Assembly: GCF_021764745.1 (NCBI RefSeq)
Contig: NZ_JAETXX010000001.1
Location: forward strand, 744,001 to 808,000
Source: Joostella atrarenae
GTDB lineage: Bacteria > Bacteroidota > Bacteroidia > Flavobacteriales > Flavobacteriaceae
DNA: 64,000 nt
Reading direction: 5' to 3'
The position numbers and the translations under genes are program-made. Position 1 is the first letter of the stretch, and the number at the start of each line of letters is the position of its first letter. This document shows, piece by piece, positions 47,538 through 56,359 of this stretch. The notes beneath the pieces were generated by a model. The model did no database searches. It had not been told where the DNA came from and saw only the letters and a list, made by a program, of their open reading frames with translations.

Positions 47538-48500
47538 TCCAATTTTGCTTCGTACGCGTTTTAAAGTTTCATTGGCTACTTTTCTTGCTTTTTCAGCTCC
47601 TAAAGCTAATATGTCATCAATCTCATTAAGGTTCTCCATATAATAATTGAAGAGTTCTCTTTCTGTAGAGAATTTATCAAGAATTAGTTCATATAATGCT
47701 TGTTTTGCATGACCGTAACCAAATCCTCCTTGTTCATATTTTTTACGCATATCTGCTGTTTGCTCTTCCGTAGCAAGTAATTTATAAATACCATAAACAT
47801 TACAAGTATCTGGGTCTTTAGGGTCTTCTAACGGAGTGCTATCCGTTTCGATGCTCATTACTTGTTTACGTAACTTTTTTTCTGGAAGGAAAATATTAAT
47901 AAAGTTATCCGCAGATTTACTCATTTTTTTTCCGTCTGTCCCTGGAATGTACATCGTTGTTTCTTGTACTTTTCCTTCAGGAATAACAAACGTTTCACCT
48001 ATTTGCGTATGTACACGTGAAGCTACATCTCTAGTTATTTCTATATGCTGCATTTGATCTTTCCCAACAGGAACAATCTCCGCATCGTAAAGTAAAATAT
48101 CTGCGGCCATAAGCATAGGATATGTAAAAAGTCCTGCATTTACATCGTCCAATCTGTCTGCCTTATCTTTAAAAGAATGTGCTAATGTAAGACGCTGAAA
48201 TGGGAAATAACAACTTAAATACCAAGTAAGCTCCGTTGTTTGTGGAATATCACTTTGTCTGTAAAATACAACTCTATTTACATCTAGACCGAAAGCAAGC
48301 CAAGTTGCAGCAACTCGGTAGGTGTTATTTCTTAAAGTCTCTCCGTCTTTAATTTGAGTTAACGAATGCATGTCAGCAATAAATAGAAAAGAATCGTTTT
48401 CTAATTTATCAGACATTTTAATTGCAGGAATAATAGCTCCCAATAGATTTCCTAAGTGGGGAGTTCCTGTACTCTGTATACCTGTAAGTATTCTTGCCAT
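47532..48500 (-). CDS. trpS: Tryptophanyl-tRNA synthetase
   Basis: 322 residues, a standard bacterial TrpRS. The class I signature appears as GTPHLGN near residue 14 and KMSKS at about residue 195 (GTDGKKMSKSADN). It charges tRNA-Trp. The final codons and stop are contained in the 27-bp hairpin shared with the lipoprotein gene. An exact -7 element is at 48523-48530. It is divergent from plsC with 76 bp between. Confidence 0.96.
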   Translation of the reverse strand: MARILTGIQSTGTPHLGNLLGAIIPAIKMSDKLENDSFLFIADMHSLTQIKDGETLRNNTYRVAATWLAFGLDVNRVVFYRQSDIPQTTELTWYLSCYFPFQRLTLAHSFKDKADRLDDVNAGLFTYPMLMAADILLYDAEIVPVGKDQMQHIEITRDVASRVHTQIGETFVIPEGKVQETTMYIPGTDGKKMSKSADNFINIFLPEKKLRKQVMSIETDSTPLEDPKDPDTCNVYGIYKLLATEEQTADMRKKYEQGGFGYGHAKQALYELILDKFSTERELFNYYMENLNEIDDILALGAEKARKVANETLKRVRSKIGY

Positions 48501-48522
48501 TTCTGTATTTTAAACAATACTA

Positions 48523-48530
48523 CAAAGGTA
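48523..48530 (-). promoter_or_regulatory. -7 promoter element of trpS
   Basis: TACCTTTG on the complement is an exact TAnnTTTG match, 22 nt ahead of the trpS ATG. Confidence 0.55.
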
Positions 48531-48563
48531 TAATGTTTTATAAAAAAATATAGTACAATTGCT

Positions 48564-48571
48564 TATTTTTG
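48564..48571 (+). promoter_or_regulatory. -7 element of plsC, 5 nt from the start
   Basis: TATTTTTG is an exact TAnnTTTG match ending 5 nt before the ATG at 48577 and lying within the extended frame from the TTG at 48559. It supports the shorter start and a leaderless mRNA. Confidence 0.5.
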
Positions 48572-48576
48572 ACTCC

Positions 48577-49320
48577 ATGCAGAAACTTATAAAAGGATTC
48601 TTTCAGTTATTATATAGAATTTGGTTTTATCTCCTTATGGCGTTGCCAATTATTGTTTTGTTTCCATTATTGCTGATTCTAAGTAGTAGTGAGCGATTGT
48701 ATCCTTACTTCTTTTGGATAGCTAGAAACATATGGGCTAATTTTGTGCTTTATGGTATGTTTTTGTTTCCAAGAATCAAGAGAGAGCAGAAGCTTGAAAA
48801 AGGAGAAAGTTACATGCTTATTGGGAATCATACTTCTATGATGGATATTATGATGATGCTAAGAGTTTCTAAAAATCCTTTTGTTTTTGTCGGTAAAAAG
48901 GAGTTGTCGAAGATTCCTATTTTTGGATTTTTCTATAGGCGTGTTTGTATTCTTGTTGACCGAAGTTCTTCTAAAAGTAGGTCTGCTGTCTATAAAAGAG
49001 CTCAAAAGCGTCTAAATCAAGGGGTGAGTATATGTATTTTTCCTGAAGGGGGAGTTCCTGATGATATAACTGTTGTGTTAGATTCTTTTAAAGATGGCGC
49101 CTTTAGATTGGCTATAGAGCACCAGATACCTGTTGTTCCAATTGTTTTTTTAGATAATAAAAAGAGGTTCTCGTATGAGTTTTTTAGTGGCTCTCCTGGG
49201 AAAACAAGGGCTGTTGTGATGCCTTTTATTCAAACTGAAAATTTAAAATCTAGTGATGCTTCAGAAATAAAACAGGAATCTCGTGAGCTTATTCTTGATA
49301 AATTAATTGCTGAAGGATAA
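48577..49320 (+). CDS. plsC: 1-acyl-sn-glycerol-3-phosphate acyltransferase
   Basis: About 247 residues. An N-terminal membrane anchor (about 15-35) precedes the acyltransferase motifs NHTSMMD (HX4D, His85-Asp90) and FPEGGVPDD. It adds the second acyl chain to lysophosphatidic acid in the inner membrane. The start was moved to the ATG at 48577 because the upstream TTG frame would include the promoter. It is monocistronic and divergent from trpS. Confidence 0.92.
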   Translation: MQKLIKGFFQLLYRIWFYLLMALPIIVLFPLLLILSSSERLYPYFFWIARNIWANFVLYGMFLFPRIKREQKLEKGESYMLIGNHTSMMDIMMMLRVSKNPFVFVGKKELSKIPIFGFFYRRVCILVDRSSSKSRSAVYKRAQKRLNQGVSICIFPEGGVPDDITVVLDSFKDGAFRLAIEHQIPVVPIVFLDNKKRFSYEFFSGSPGKTRAVVMPFIQTENLKSSDASEIKQESRELILDKLIAEG

Positions 49321-49438
49321 GGTCATTAGTTAAATATAAATCTAACGAGTGATTATCTGTAAAGTTATATATACCAATATTATTCTTGAGCTAAATGCTT
49401 TACTTTTCCTAGCGGAAATAGTAGTCTTTAGAAGTTGA

Positions 49439-50848
49439 TTAAAACTTAAAGCTCAATCCAGAATATACTCCTAAAATATATGGAGAGAAACCACCGTCTT
49501 CTCTAGAGAATGTGTTTAATTGGTATTTAAACATTGGCTCAATATTAAAAAGTAACTTGTTGGAAACTTGGTAATCTACTCCTAGCCCAATATTGGTACT
49601 AAAACTTAAATCGTTCAAATTATTCGCTTCTCCAATTTCGGCGGCTAGATTATTAGATTGTAAGGTCACTTCATTGTTTGTTAAAAATAAAGAGCTTACA
49701 CCCCCAATAATATTAATTCCAAACTTTTTATCTAACAAGCGATATTTTAATTCCATTGGAACTTCAATATACCCGAACTCTTGATTCATAGTTCCTTCAG
49801 AAGAATCGTCTGTTTTTCCTTGAAATTCACTAGTTGCGCTAAAACTTGGATTTTTGCTACTAGAAACATTTAAAAGCGCATCTGATCTATTAAAAGTTAC
49901 GGTAGAAAGTGATTGTGTGGATCCAAATACAGCAGGGCTAAATTCAATATTATTGGTGCTATAACCCATATTTACATTGTTAACTCCAGATCTCACACTT
50001 AAACGCTTACTCACATTGTATGCAACGTTAATTCCATAACTCATATTTATAGCACCTTCTTTGCTGTTTGAAGAAAATTCTCTGTTAATAGGAGATCCTT
50101 TGCTAAGTGAATTATAGTAAACAGGAGCGATATTTGGGTTTACAGACCAACGAGAAGCTTTAGGCTCGTTAACTGCAACTTCAGTTTCTTCTTTTTCCAT
50201 TTCTGCAACAACATCTAATAGCGATCTCTTTTTAGAATCATCGATATCGGTGTCTTTTTCCTCTTCTGTCTGTGGCAAATTTTTAGCAACTAGATTATTA
50301 TCCTCTGCAACTTCCTTGTTTGCTACCGAAGACTCTTTATTTGCAAAACTCTTATCTACTTCAGGGTAATTAATTGGGTTTTTTGAAGTGTTGTTGTTAG
50401 CTTTATTTGTGCTTTTTTCTGATACAGCAACTCGGGTATTGTTTGAGTTAACTTCTTTTTTGGTTGCAGGGTTTTTAATGTTGTCAAGAGTTTCTTTCTC
50501 ATTATTCTCTTCCTCTGCAATAGCATTTTTAGGTGTTATTGCAGGCTCTTCATTTAATATGTTGGTATTTTTTTCTTCTGATGGTGTAGCAGGTTTATTG
50601 GTGATTGTTTCTGTTGAAGGAATCGCGTTGTTAGGAGTGTTTAGGAATAGACTGCCTAATAATAGTAAAAGAGCTACTGCAGCAGCTGCACCACCAAGTC
50701 TCCACCAAATAGGAATTACCTTGCGGTTTTGTTTTCCTTTATTATCCAAAGAGGTTTCAATCGAAGACCAGATGTGCTCAGGTGGAGCAGCATCGAAATC
50801 CTTGAATTTCTCTTGGAATAAGCGTTCTATGTTCTTTTTGTCCTTCAT
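49439..50848 (-). CDS. Probable dual-membrane-spanning anti-sigma factor (TM helix plus outer-membrane barrel)
   Basis: 469 residues. The N-terminal 45 residues are cytoplasmic, with the motif RLFQEKFKDFDAAPPEHIWSSIE typical of Bacteroidota sigma-linked proteins. One membrane helix follows (51-69, LGGAAAAVALLLLLGSLFL), then about 165 residues of Asn/Lys/Glu/Thr-rich disordered linker, then from about 236 a beta-barrel (RWSVNPNIAPVYYNSL) ending in the aromatic signal GLSFKF. An inner-membrane helix and an outer-membrane barrel in one chain match the recently described Dma family, which controls a partner ECF sigma. The ECF sigma gene is 51 bp upstream. The role is inferred from layout. Confidence 0.75.
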   Translation of the reverse strand: MKDKKNIERLFQEKFKDFDAAPPEHIWSSIETSLDNKGKQNRKVIPIWWRLGGAAAAVALLLLLGSLFLNTPNNAIPSTETITNKPATPSEEKNTNILNEEPAITPKNAIAEEENNEKETLDNIKNPATKKEVNSNNTRVAVSEKSTNKANNNTSKNPINYPEVDKSFANKESSVANKEVAEDNNLVAKNLPQTEEEKDTDIDDSKKRSLLDVVAEMEKEETEVAVNEPKASRWSVNPNIAPVYYNSLSKGSPINREFSSNSKEGAINMSYGINVAYNVSKRLSVRSGVNNVNMGYSTNNIEFSPAVFGSTQSLSTVTFNRSDALLNVSSSKNPSFSATSEFQGKTDDSSEGTMNQEFGYIEVPMELKYRLLDKKFGINIIGGVSSLFLTNNEVTLQSNNLAAEIGEANNLNDLSFSTNIGLGVDYQVSNKLLFNIEPMFKYQLNTFSREDGGFSPYILGVYSGLSFKF

Positions 50849-50899
50849 ATTAATAAAATACCAATAGGTATTATATAATTTTGTAGCAAAGAAAGTATT

Positions 50900-51442
50900 T
50901 TATACCGAATTTGCTGCTGTATTTATAGTGTCTTCTTCTATTTTATTCCTTAAAGCCATTTTGGCGCGTGCCAAATTAGACTTAGATGTTCCTTCGCTAA
51001 TAGATAGCATTTCGGCTATCTCTTTATGAGAATACCCGTCCAATACATAAAGGTTAAATGTGAGACGATATCTATCTGGTAATTCTTGGATGAGTTTTAA
51101 TAAATAATCCAAAGAAATGTCTTCATCTACAACTTCAACATTTACTTCTGCATCCAGATTATTGGGGAGTGCTTCAAAAGCACCTTCTTTTCTATACTTT
51201 TGAAGTACTGTATTAACGGTAACTCGTTTCATCCAGCCTTCAAAAGAACCTTTAAAGCTATATTTTTCAATTTTACTAAAAATAACCATAAAACTATCGT
51301 GCAGATTATCTTCCGCCTCAGCTTGATTGCGAGAATATTTTAGGCATGCGCTATATAGCTTCTTACTGTAAAGCTTATAAAGTGCTGCTTGCGCTTTTCT
51401 ATCCTGCTTCTTGCATTGTTCTATGAGTTGTTCTAGACTCAC
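50900..51442 (-). CDS. ECF RNA polymerase sigma factor
   Basis: 180 residues starting at a GTG. Region 2 (QAEAEDNLHDSFMVIFSKIEKYSFKGSFEGWMKRVTVN) and region 4 (LPDRYRLTFNLYVLDGYSHKEIAEMLSISEGTSKSNLARAKMALR) are clear. It belongs to the RpoE-like group rather than FecI, and is separated from the other sigma factor in the window. It is 51 bp from the anti-sigma-like gene and 27 bp after a small lipoprotein gene, so all three are probably co-transcribed. Confidence 0.92.
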   Translation of the reverse strand: MSLEQLIEQCKKQDRKAQAALYKLYSKKLYSACLKYSRNQAEAEDNLHDSFMVIFSKIEKYSFKGSFEGWMKRVTVNTVLQKYRKEGAFEALPNNLDAEVNVEVVDEDISLDYLLKLIQELPDRYRLTFNLYVLDGYSHKEIAEMLSISEGTSKSNLARAKMALRNKIEEDTINTAANSV

Positions 51443-51469
51443 TATGGCTTCGTTAGGCTCTTTTTGTTT

Positions 51470-51907
51470 TTACTCATCTCCAGCATCTCTTACTGGAACT
51501 TCATAAGTAATATACACTTTTTCTCCATTTTCATCTTCGCCTACGTAAAATTTAAAAGTATAGGGGTCTCTATATCTTACTTCAAAATCGAAACTGTCTG
51601 TACCTTCTGTATCTGTTAGTGTTTCGCAATCTGTTCTGTCTAACACTGTGGCGATTGCAAAGATAGTGCGTTCTGTTTCTCCTGTATGATTAAATTCAAA
51701 TCCATCATAAATGTGACAATCAGTAGGAAGTGCATAGTTGAATTCAATATTATACACCTTTCCATATTCAAAATATTCTGGGAATGTAGCCTCAGTTACT
51801 TCTAAGGTTTCATAATAAAAATTTGTAGCATCATCATCAGATAAGTCACATGAACTAAAACTAAGTAGCAATACGCTGCTAAGCATTAAAACAAAAAACT
51901 TTTTCAT
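51470..51907 (-). CDS. Small lipoprotein upstream of the ECF sigma gene
   Basis: 145 residues with a lipobox FSSC (Cys20) followed by Asp-rich residues. The mature part has several Cys and beta-rich segments (YNIEFNYALPTDCHIYDGFEFNHTGETERTIFAIATV). I do not recognise a family. It is the first gene of the lipoprotein-sigma-anti-sigma unit and is a candidate signal or regulon member. The recA terminator lies just upstream on the same strand, so it needs its own promoter. Confidence 0.72.
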   Translation of the reverse strand: MKKFFVLMLSSVLLLSFSSCDLSDDDATNFYYETLEVTEATFPEYFEYGKVYNIEFNYALPTDCHIYDGFEFNHTGETERTIFAIATVLDRTDCETLTDTEGTDSFDFEVRYRDPYTFKFYVGEDENGEKVYITYEVPVRDAGDE

Positions 51908-51971
51908 CTTTCTATTTGTGTTATTTTTTATTATTAGATGCTTTTGTAATCAAAGGGTTGCGTATGGGGAT

Positions 51972-52008
51972 AAAAAAATCCCGAGAAATTATTTCTCGGG
52001 ATTTTTTT
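51972..52008 (-). terminator. Terminator of recA
   Basis: The arms 51972-51989 and 51991-52008 are perfectly complementary (core ATCCCGAG), giving a long stem with T-runs on both strands. It lies 22 nt after the recA stop and separates it from the sigma unit. Confidence 0.9.
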
Positions 52009-52030
52009 GGTATATTATAAGAGATCGAGT

Positions 52031-53038
52031 TTACTCATTCATAGCTTTAATAGCGTCATAAATTTTAACTTCAAGCTCTTCTAAGAGTTCTGGATTGTCT
52101 TGTAATAATGCTTTAACAGCATCACGACCTTGACCTAGTTTAGTGTCTCCATAACTAAACCAAGAACCACTCTTTTTAATAATTTCAAACTCAACACCAA
52201 GATCTAAAATCTCTCCAACACGAGAAATTCCTTCACCATACATAATGTCGAATTCTGTAGCTTTAAAAGGAGGAGCTACTTTATTTTTAACAACTTTTAC
52301 TCTAGTTTTATTTCCAGAAGCGCCACCGTCGCTATCTTTAATTTGTGTAGATCTACGGATATCTAAACGTACCGAAGCATAAAATTTTAATGCGTTACCA
52401 CCAGTTGTTGTTTCTGGGTTACCAAACATAACTCCAATTTTTTCTCGAAGCTGATTGATAAATATTACGGTACATTTTGTTTTATTAATACTTGCGGTTA
52501 GCTTACGGAGCGCCTGAGACATTAAACGGGCATGAAGTCCCATTTTAGAATCTCCCATTTCTCCTTCAATCTCACTCTTAGGAGTTAATGCAGCTACAGA
52601 ATCTATAACAACGATATCTATAGCTCCAGAACGAATTAAGTTATCTGCTATTTCTAACGCTTGCTCTCCATGATCCGGTTGAGATATAATTAAATTATCG
52701 ATATCTACTCCTAATTTCTGCGCATAGAAACGATCAAATGCATGCTCTGCATCAATAAATGCAGCAATACCTCCAGCTTTTTGAGCCTCAGCCATTGCAT
52801 GCAAAGTAAGTGTGGTTTTTCCAGAAGATTCTGGACCATATATTTCTATAACTCTTCCTCTTGGGTAACCTCCAACGCCTAAAGCGATATCCAGACCAAT
52901 AGAACCTGTAGGAATAGCATCTACATCTACAATAACACTATCTCCCATTTTCATCACCGCTCCCTTACCGTAGGTTTTATCCAACTTGTCTAAAGTGAGC
53001 TTTAGTGCTTTTAATTTTGCATCTTTTTCCGAACTCAT
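52031..53038 (-). CDS. recA: Recombinase RecA
   Basis: The 335-residue protein is the strand-exchange ATPase and SOS co-protease. Walker A is GPESSGKTT at 68-76; Walker B is [12 protein letters not shown] at about 140; the loop motif [30 protein letters not shown] is intact. It is monocistronic, with no recX alongside. No clear LexA-type box or exact -7 element is seen in the 424 bp upstream. Confidence 0.98.
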   Translation of the reverse strand: MSSEKDAKLKALKLTLDKLDKTYGKGAVMKMGDSVIVDVDAIPTGSIGLDIALGVGGYPRGRVIEIYGPESSGKTTLTLHAMAEAQKAGGIAAFIDAEHAFDRFYAQKLGVDIDNLIISQPDHGEQALEIADNLIRSGAIDIVVIDSVAALTPKSEIEGEMGDSKMGLHARLMSQALRKLTASINKTKCTVIFINQLREKIGVMFGNPETTTGGNALKFYASVRLDIRRSTQIKDSDGGASGNKTRVKVVKNKVAPPFKATEFDIMYGEGISRVGEILDLGVEFEIIKKSGSWFSYGDTKLGQGRDAVKALLQDNPELLEELEVKIYDAIKAMNE

Positions 53039-53330
53039 TTCTCTCTGTGTACTTTATATTTTGATTAGTGCTAAAATACTATTTCTTTTTTCAGCATACA
53101 ATTTGCCGCGCAACCTTTTTAATTATTTTGTGTCTATTAATTAAGGAAAGCAAAAAGAACTCTTATGATTAGAATTCACTTAAATAGTATTTTCTAGTTG
53201 TAGGGAAGTTACGTCTTTTATTTTTAAAAGATTTACATAGATTTTTTTAGATAGAAAACTGCAATGTCTACATATTAAAATCAAAAATAACTTTTGCTTT
53301 TCCTTGTTTCGAAAAGATTGATGTAGGCTA

Positions 53331-53428
53331 ATTTCGTTGTTGGTTTTTGCAAGGATGGATATATTGAATGTTTAGCAACAACGATTTAGTTATTAAAGAG
53401 TTTCAGTGTAAATTGAAACTCTTTTTTT
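53331..53428 (+). ncRNA. Candidate structured RNA upstream of the U32 gene
   Basis: A 9-bp stem (53334-53342 with 53376-53384, core CGTTGTTG) is followed by a clear terminator (53395-53428), yet no coding region precedes them on the plus strand. A 7-of-8 -7 element, TAATTTCG, overlaps the proposed 5' end at 53329-53336. The terminator implies a transcript ending here. Confidence 0.4.
53395..53428 (+). terminator. Orphan terminator upstream of the U32 gene
   Basis: AAAGAGTTTCA (53395-53405), an 8-nt loop, its complement (53414-53424) and T to 53428 form an intrinsic terminator. Its descending arm overlaps the -33 region of the downstream promoter. Confidence 0.75.
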
Positions 53429-53441
53429 ATGTGTATCTTTG
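53413..53441 (+). promoter_or_regulatory. Promoter of the U32-ferredoxin unit
   Basis: TTG at 53413-53415, 18 nt, then TATCTTTG at 53434-53441: near-ideal Bacteroidota promoter, 21 nt ahead of the U32 start. Confidence 0.65.
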
Positions 53442-53462
53442 CACGGTTTAATTTCTATATAG

Positions 53463-54704
53463 ATGACAAGTAACGGACGTATTGAATTGATGGCGCCTGC
53501 AGGGAATTTTGAATCACTACAGGCTGCTTTGGTAAATGGAGCAGATTCTATTTATTTTGGTGTTGAACAATTAAATATGCGAGCTCGTGCAAGTATTAAT
53601 TTTACTATTGAGGATTTATCAGAAATAGTGAAAAGATGTGAGGAGAAGAAAGTTCGTACCTATTTAACTCTTAATACCATTATTTACGATCATGATCTTT
53701 CTGTAATAAAAACGGTTCTTGATGCTGCTAAAGCGGCAAATGTTACTGCCGTTATTGCTATGGATCAGGCTGTAATTGCCTATGCTAGGCAGATACAGAT
53801 GGAAGTTCATATTTCTACACAAATTAATATTACAAATATAGAGACAGTAAAGTTCTATTCTTTATTTGCAGATACTATGGTTTTGAGTAGAGAGCTTAGT
53901 CTTAGACAGGTTAAGAAGATTTGTGATGACATTGAAAAGGAGCAAATAAAAGGACCTTCAGGGAATTTAGTTGAAATTGAAATTTTTGGACACGGAGCTT
54001 TGTGTATGGCTGTTTCTGGAAAATGCTATTTGAGTCTTCATTCTCATAATTCTTCTGCAAATAGAGGTGCTTGTAAACAAAATTGCAGGAAAAAGTACAC
54101 GGTTATAGATCAAGAAAGTGGTTTTGAGATAGAGTTGGATAATGAATACATGATGTCTCCTAAAGACTTGTGTACATTAGATTTCTTAGATCAGGTGATA
54201 GATGCTGGGTGCAGTGTTTTAAAAATAGAAGGACGAGGGAGAGCACCAGAATATGTTGCTACGGTAATAAAAACATATCGAGAGGCTATAGATTCATATT
54301 ATGAAAAGACCTATTCTGATGAAAAGGTTTCAGAATGGATGAAATCTCTTGAGAAAGTTTATAATCGTGGTTTCTGGAGTGGATATTATTTAGGTCAGAA
54401 GTTAGGAGAATGGAGTGACGGGCCAGGATCACAGGCTACGCAGAAAAAAGTTTATGTAGGTAAAGGGATGCACTTCTTCCCTAAAAGCAATATTGCTGAA
54501 TTTAAAGTAGAAGCTTTCGATATCAAGATAGGAGACACACTGCTTGTAACAGGACCTACAACTGGAGTTGAAGAATTTACTTTGGAAGGAATGATGGTGA
54601 ATGATGAAAAGCTTGAAGTTGCCAAAAAAGGAGATTCTTGTACGATCCGAACAGACTTTAGAGTCCGATTATCAGATAAACTATATAAAATTGTTGCTTC
54701 CTAA
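53463..54704 (+). CDS. U32-family protein, TrhP-like (tRNA/rRNA hydroxylation)
   Basis: 413 residues with the U32 signature EIFGHGALCMAVSGKCYLS (about residues 173-191) and a Cys-rich stretch CKQNCRKKYTV that can bind an Fe-S cluster, plus the C-terminal beta-barrel domain. U32 proteins of this length resemble E. coli TrhP (YegQ), which makes 5-hydroxyuridine at tRNA position 34 from prephenate-derived chemistry; the related RlhA hydroxylates 23S rRNA. A peptidase role is the older annotation. The stop overlaps the ferredoxin start (TAATG), and the TrhO gene is 430 bp downstream, so an RNA-hydroxylation role is likely. Confidence 0.85.
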   Translation: MTSNGRIELMAPAGNFESLQAALVNGADSIYFGVEQLNMRARASINFTIEDLSEIVKRCEEKKVRTYLTLNTIIYDHDLSVIKTVLDAAKAANVTAVIAMDQAVIAYARQIQMEVHISTQINITNIETVKFYSLFADTMVLSRELSLRQVKKICDDIEKEQIKGPSGNLVEIEIFGHGALCMAVSGKCYLSLHSHNSSANRGACKQNCRKKYTVIDQESGFEIELDNEYMMSPKDLCTLDFLDQVIDAGCSVLKIEGRGRAPEYVATVIKTYREAIDSYYEKTYSDEKVSEWMKSLEKVYNRGFWSGYYLGQKLGEWSDGPGSQATQKKVYVGKGMHFFPKSNIAEFKVEAFDIKIGDTLLVTGPTTGVEEFTLEGMMVNDEKLEVAKKGDSCTIRTDFRVRLSDKLYKIVAS

Positions 54705-54934
54705 TGGTTGTAGTTACTTTACAGAGAAATAAATGTATAGGCTGTAATTATTGTGTAGAATTGGCGCCGCAGCAATTTCAGATGTCTAAAAAGGATGGTA
54801 AATCTGTGTTGCTAGGAGCGGTAGAAAAAAAAGGGTTTTTTACAATAAAATCTTTCGATGAATCTATTTATGATGCCTGTAAGCAATCACAAAGTGCATG
54901 CCCAGTAAAAATCATAGAAACGAAACTTATTTAA
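54704..54934 (+). CDS. Small [4Fe-4S]-type ferredoxin
   Basis: The 76-residue protein has Cys11, Cys14 and Cys17 (CIGCNYC) and Cys66 followed by Pro (ACPVKII), the ligands of a single cluster; Cys59 is an extra. Its start overlaps the stop of the U32 gene, so translation is coupled, and it is the probable electron donor for the U32 enzyme. A ferredoxin (YfhL) is needed for U32-dependent rRNA hydroxylation in E. coli, which supports the pairing. Confidence 0.88.
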   Translation: MVVVTLQRNKCIGCNYCVELAPQQFQMSKKDGKSVLLGAVEKKGFFTIKSFDESIYDACKQSQSACPVKIIETKLI

Positions 54935-55087
54935 GGAACAAATTCAGAAAATTAATAGTTTGTAAAAAATCAATTTAGGTGCTTGCTAAAATGGGTTGAA
55001 GAAAACTTAGAACAGGCAACTGTAGGATGTGCAGAGAGCGCCAAACACAGTTTCTTTTATTCGTTTCTTTAAAAACCAAAAAAGGCT

Positions 55088-55095
55088 TACTTTTG
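55088..55095 (+). promoter_or_regulatory. -7 promoter element of trhO
   Basis: TACTTTTG is an exact TAnnTTTG match 36 nt ahead of the trhO start, so trhO can be transcribed apart from the U32 unit. Confidence 0.5.
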
Positions 55096-55131
55096 CAAAA
55101 ATATATTCTTTAACTTAAATTTTGTTATAGC

Positions 55132-56169
55132 ATGCAACTGTACAATAACTTAAGCGCAGAAGAAAGAGCAACATTAATTGAAGAGGCCGGAAAAGAACGC
55201 CTTACAATTTCTTTCTACAAATACGCTAAAATCGGAAATCCACAAATCCTAAGGGATCATTTATTTATAACTTGGAACGAATTGGAAGTTCTTGGTAGAA
55301 TTTATGTTGCTAATGAAGGGATTAACGCACAATTATCGGTTCCTGCCGATTTATTTGCTGATTTTAAAGCACATTTAGATTCCATTTCTTTTTTAGAAAA
55401 TGTACGATTGAATATTGCTATTGAACATGATAATTTTGCTTTCCTAAAGCTTAAGGTGAAAGTGAGAGAGAAGATTGTTGCTGATGGTCTTATTGATGAA
55501 ACTTTTGATGTTACTAATAAAGGAGTTCATGTAGATGCAAATAAATTTAATGAACTTATAGAAGATCCAAACACAGTTTTAGTGGATATGCGTAACCACT
55601 ATGAAAGTGAAATAGGTCATTTTAAAAACGCCATTACTCCAGATGTAGATACTTTTAGGGACTCTTTGCCAATTATTGAAGAAGACCTTAAAGAGCATAA
55701 AGAAGATAAAAACTTAGTAATGTATTGTACTGGTGGAATTCGTTGTGAAAAAGCCAGTGCTTACTATAAACATAAGGGGTTTAAGAATGTATTTCAGTTG
55801 GAAGGTGGAATCATTAATTATGTAAGGCAAGTAGAAGCAAATAAGCTAGAGAATAAATTTATAGGTAAGAATTTTGTTTTTGATGAGCGTCGTTCGGAGC
55901 GTATTTCTGAAGATGTTATTGCTCATTGTCATCAATGTGGGAAACCTTGTGATACACATGTAAATTGTGCTAATGAAGCTTGCCATTTGTTATTTATTCA
56001 ATGTGAAGAATGTGCAGCAGAAATGAATAATTGCTGTTCTACAGATTGTATGGATATTGTTGCACTTCCTGCCGAGGAGCAAAAAGCGCTAAGAAAAGGG
56101 AAGGGTGTTAGTAACTTGATTTTCAAAAAAGGAAGATCAGAAGTATTAAAATATAAGAATAAGAGTTAG
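55132..56169 (+). CDS. trhO: tRNA uridine(34) hydroxylase TrhO (rhodanese fold)
   Basis: 345 residues. An N-terminal acylphosphatase-like domain (about 1-100) is followed by a rhodanese domain with the active-site loop YCTGGIRCEKA (Cys199) and a C-terminal Cys-rich region (CHQCGKPCDTHVNC ... CEECAAEMNNCC) that probably binds zinc. TrhO makes 5-hydroxyuridine at tRNA wobble position 34 with oxygen, in parallel to TrhP. It is near the TrhP-like and ferredoxin genes. The Cys-rich tail is a usual part of the family. Confidence 0.93.
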   Translation: MQLYNNLSAEERATLIEEAGKERLTISFYKYAKIGNPQILRDHLFITWNELEVLGRIYVANEGINAQLSVPADLFADFKAHLDSISFLENVRLNIAIEHDNFAFLKLKVKVREKIVADGLIDETFDVTNKGVHVDANKFNELIEDPNTVLVDMRNHYESEIGHFKNAITPDVDTFRDSLPIIEEDLKEHKEDKNLVMYCTGGIRCEKASAYYKHKGFKNVFQLEGGIINYVRQVEANKLENKFIGKNFVFDERRSERISEDVIAHCHQCGKPCDTHVNCANEACHLLFIQCEECAAEMNNCCSTDCMDIVALPAEEQKALRKGKGVSNLIFKKGRSEVLKYKNKS

Positions 56170-56170
56170 T

Positions 56171-56195
56171 AAAAGCACTTATAAAGAGTGTTTTT
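56171..56195 (+). terminator. Weak terminator after trhO
   Basis: AAAA and CACT pair with AGTG and TTTT around an internal mismatch, followed by T to 56195. It is a modest hairpin just after the trhO stop. Confidence 0.45.
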
Positions 56196-56359
56196 ATTAA
56201 TTTAAGAAGCTGTTTCTATAAATCGGTCATTCTTAAATTTTAAGGGTGTAAGAAATTTAAACAGACTAAAAATAGTATCTTTACGTATTAGTAAAATATT
56301 TATGAACCTCCGCCGAAATATACTTTTGAGAAGTTTATTTTGGTTCAATATATAAAATT

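Larger units (their letters stand above)
53039..53462. other. 424-bp region between divergent recA and U32 genes
   Basis: The recA-proximal 250 bp is AT-rich with no feature I can support. The right part holds a candidate structured RNA with its own terminator (53331-53428), described separately, and the U32 gene promoter (TATCTTTG, 53434-53441). Confidence 0.5.

Noticed and set aside
53039-53330. Possible SOS box upstream of recA
   Set aside because: No convincing palindromic LexA-type site seen in this AT-rich stretch.
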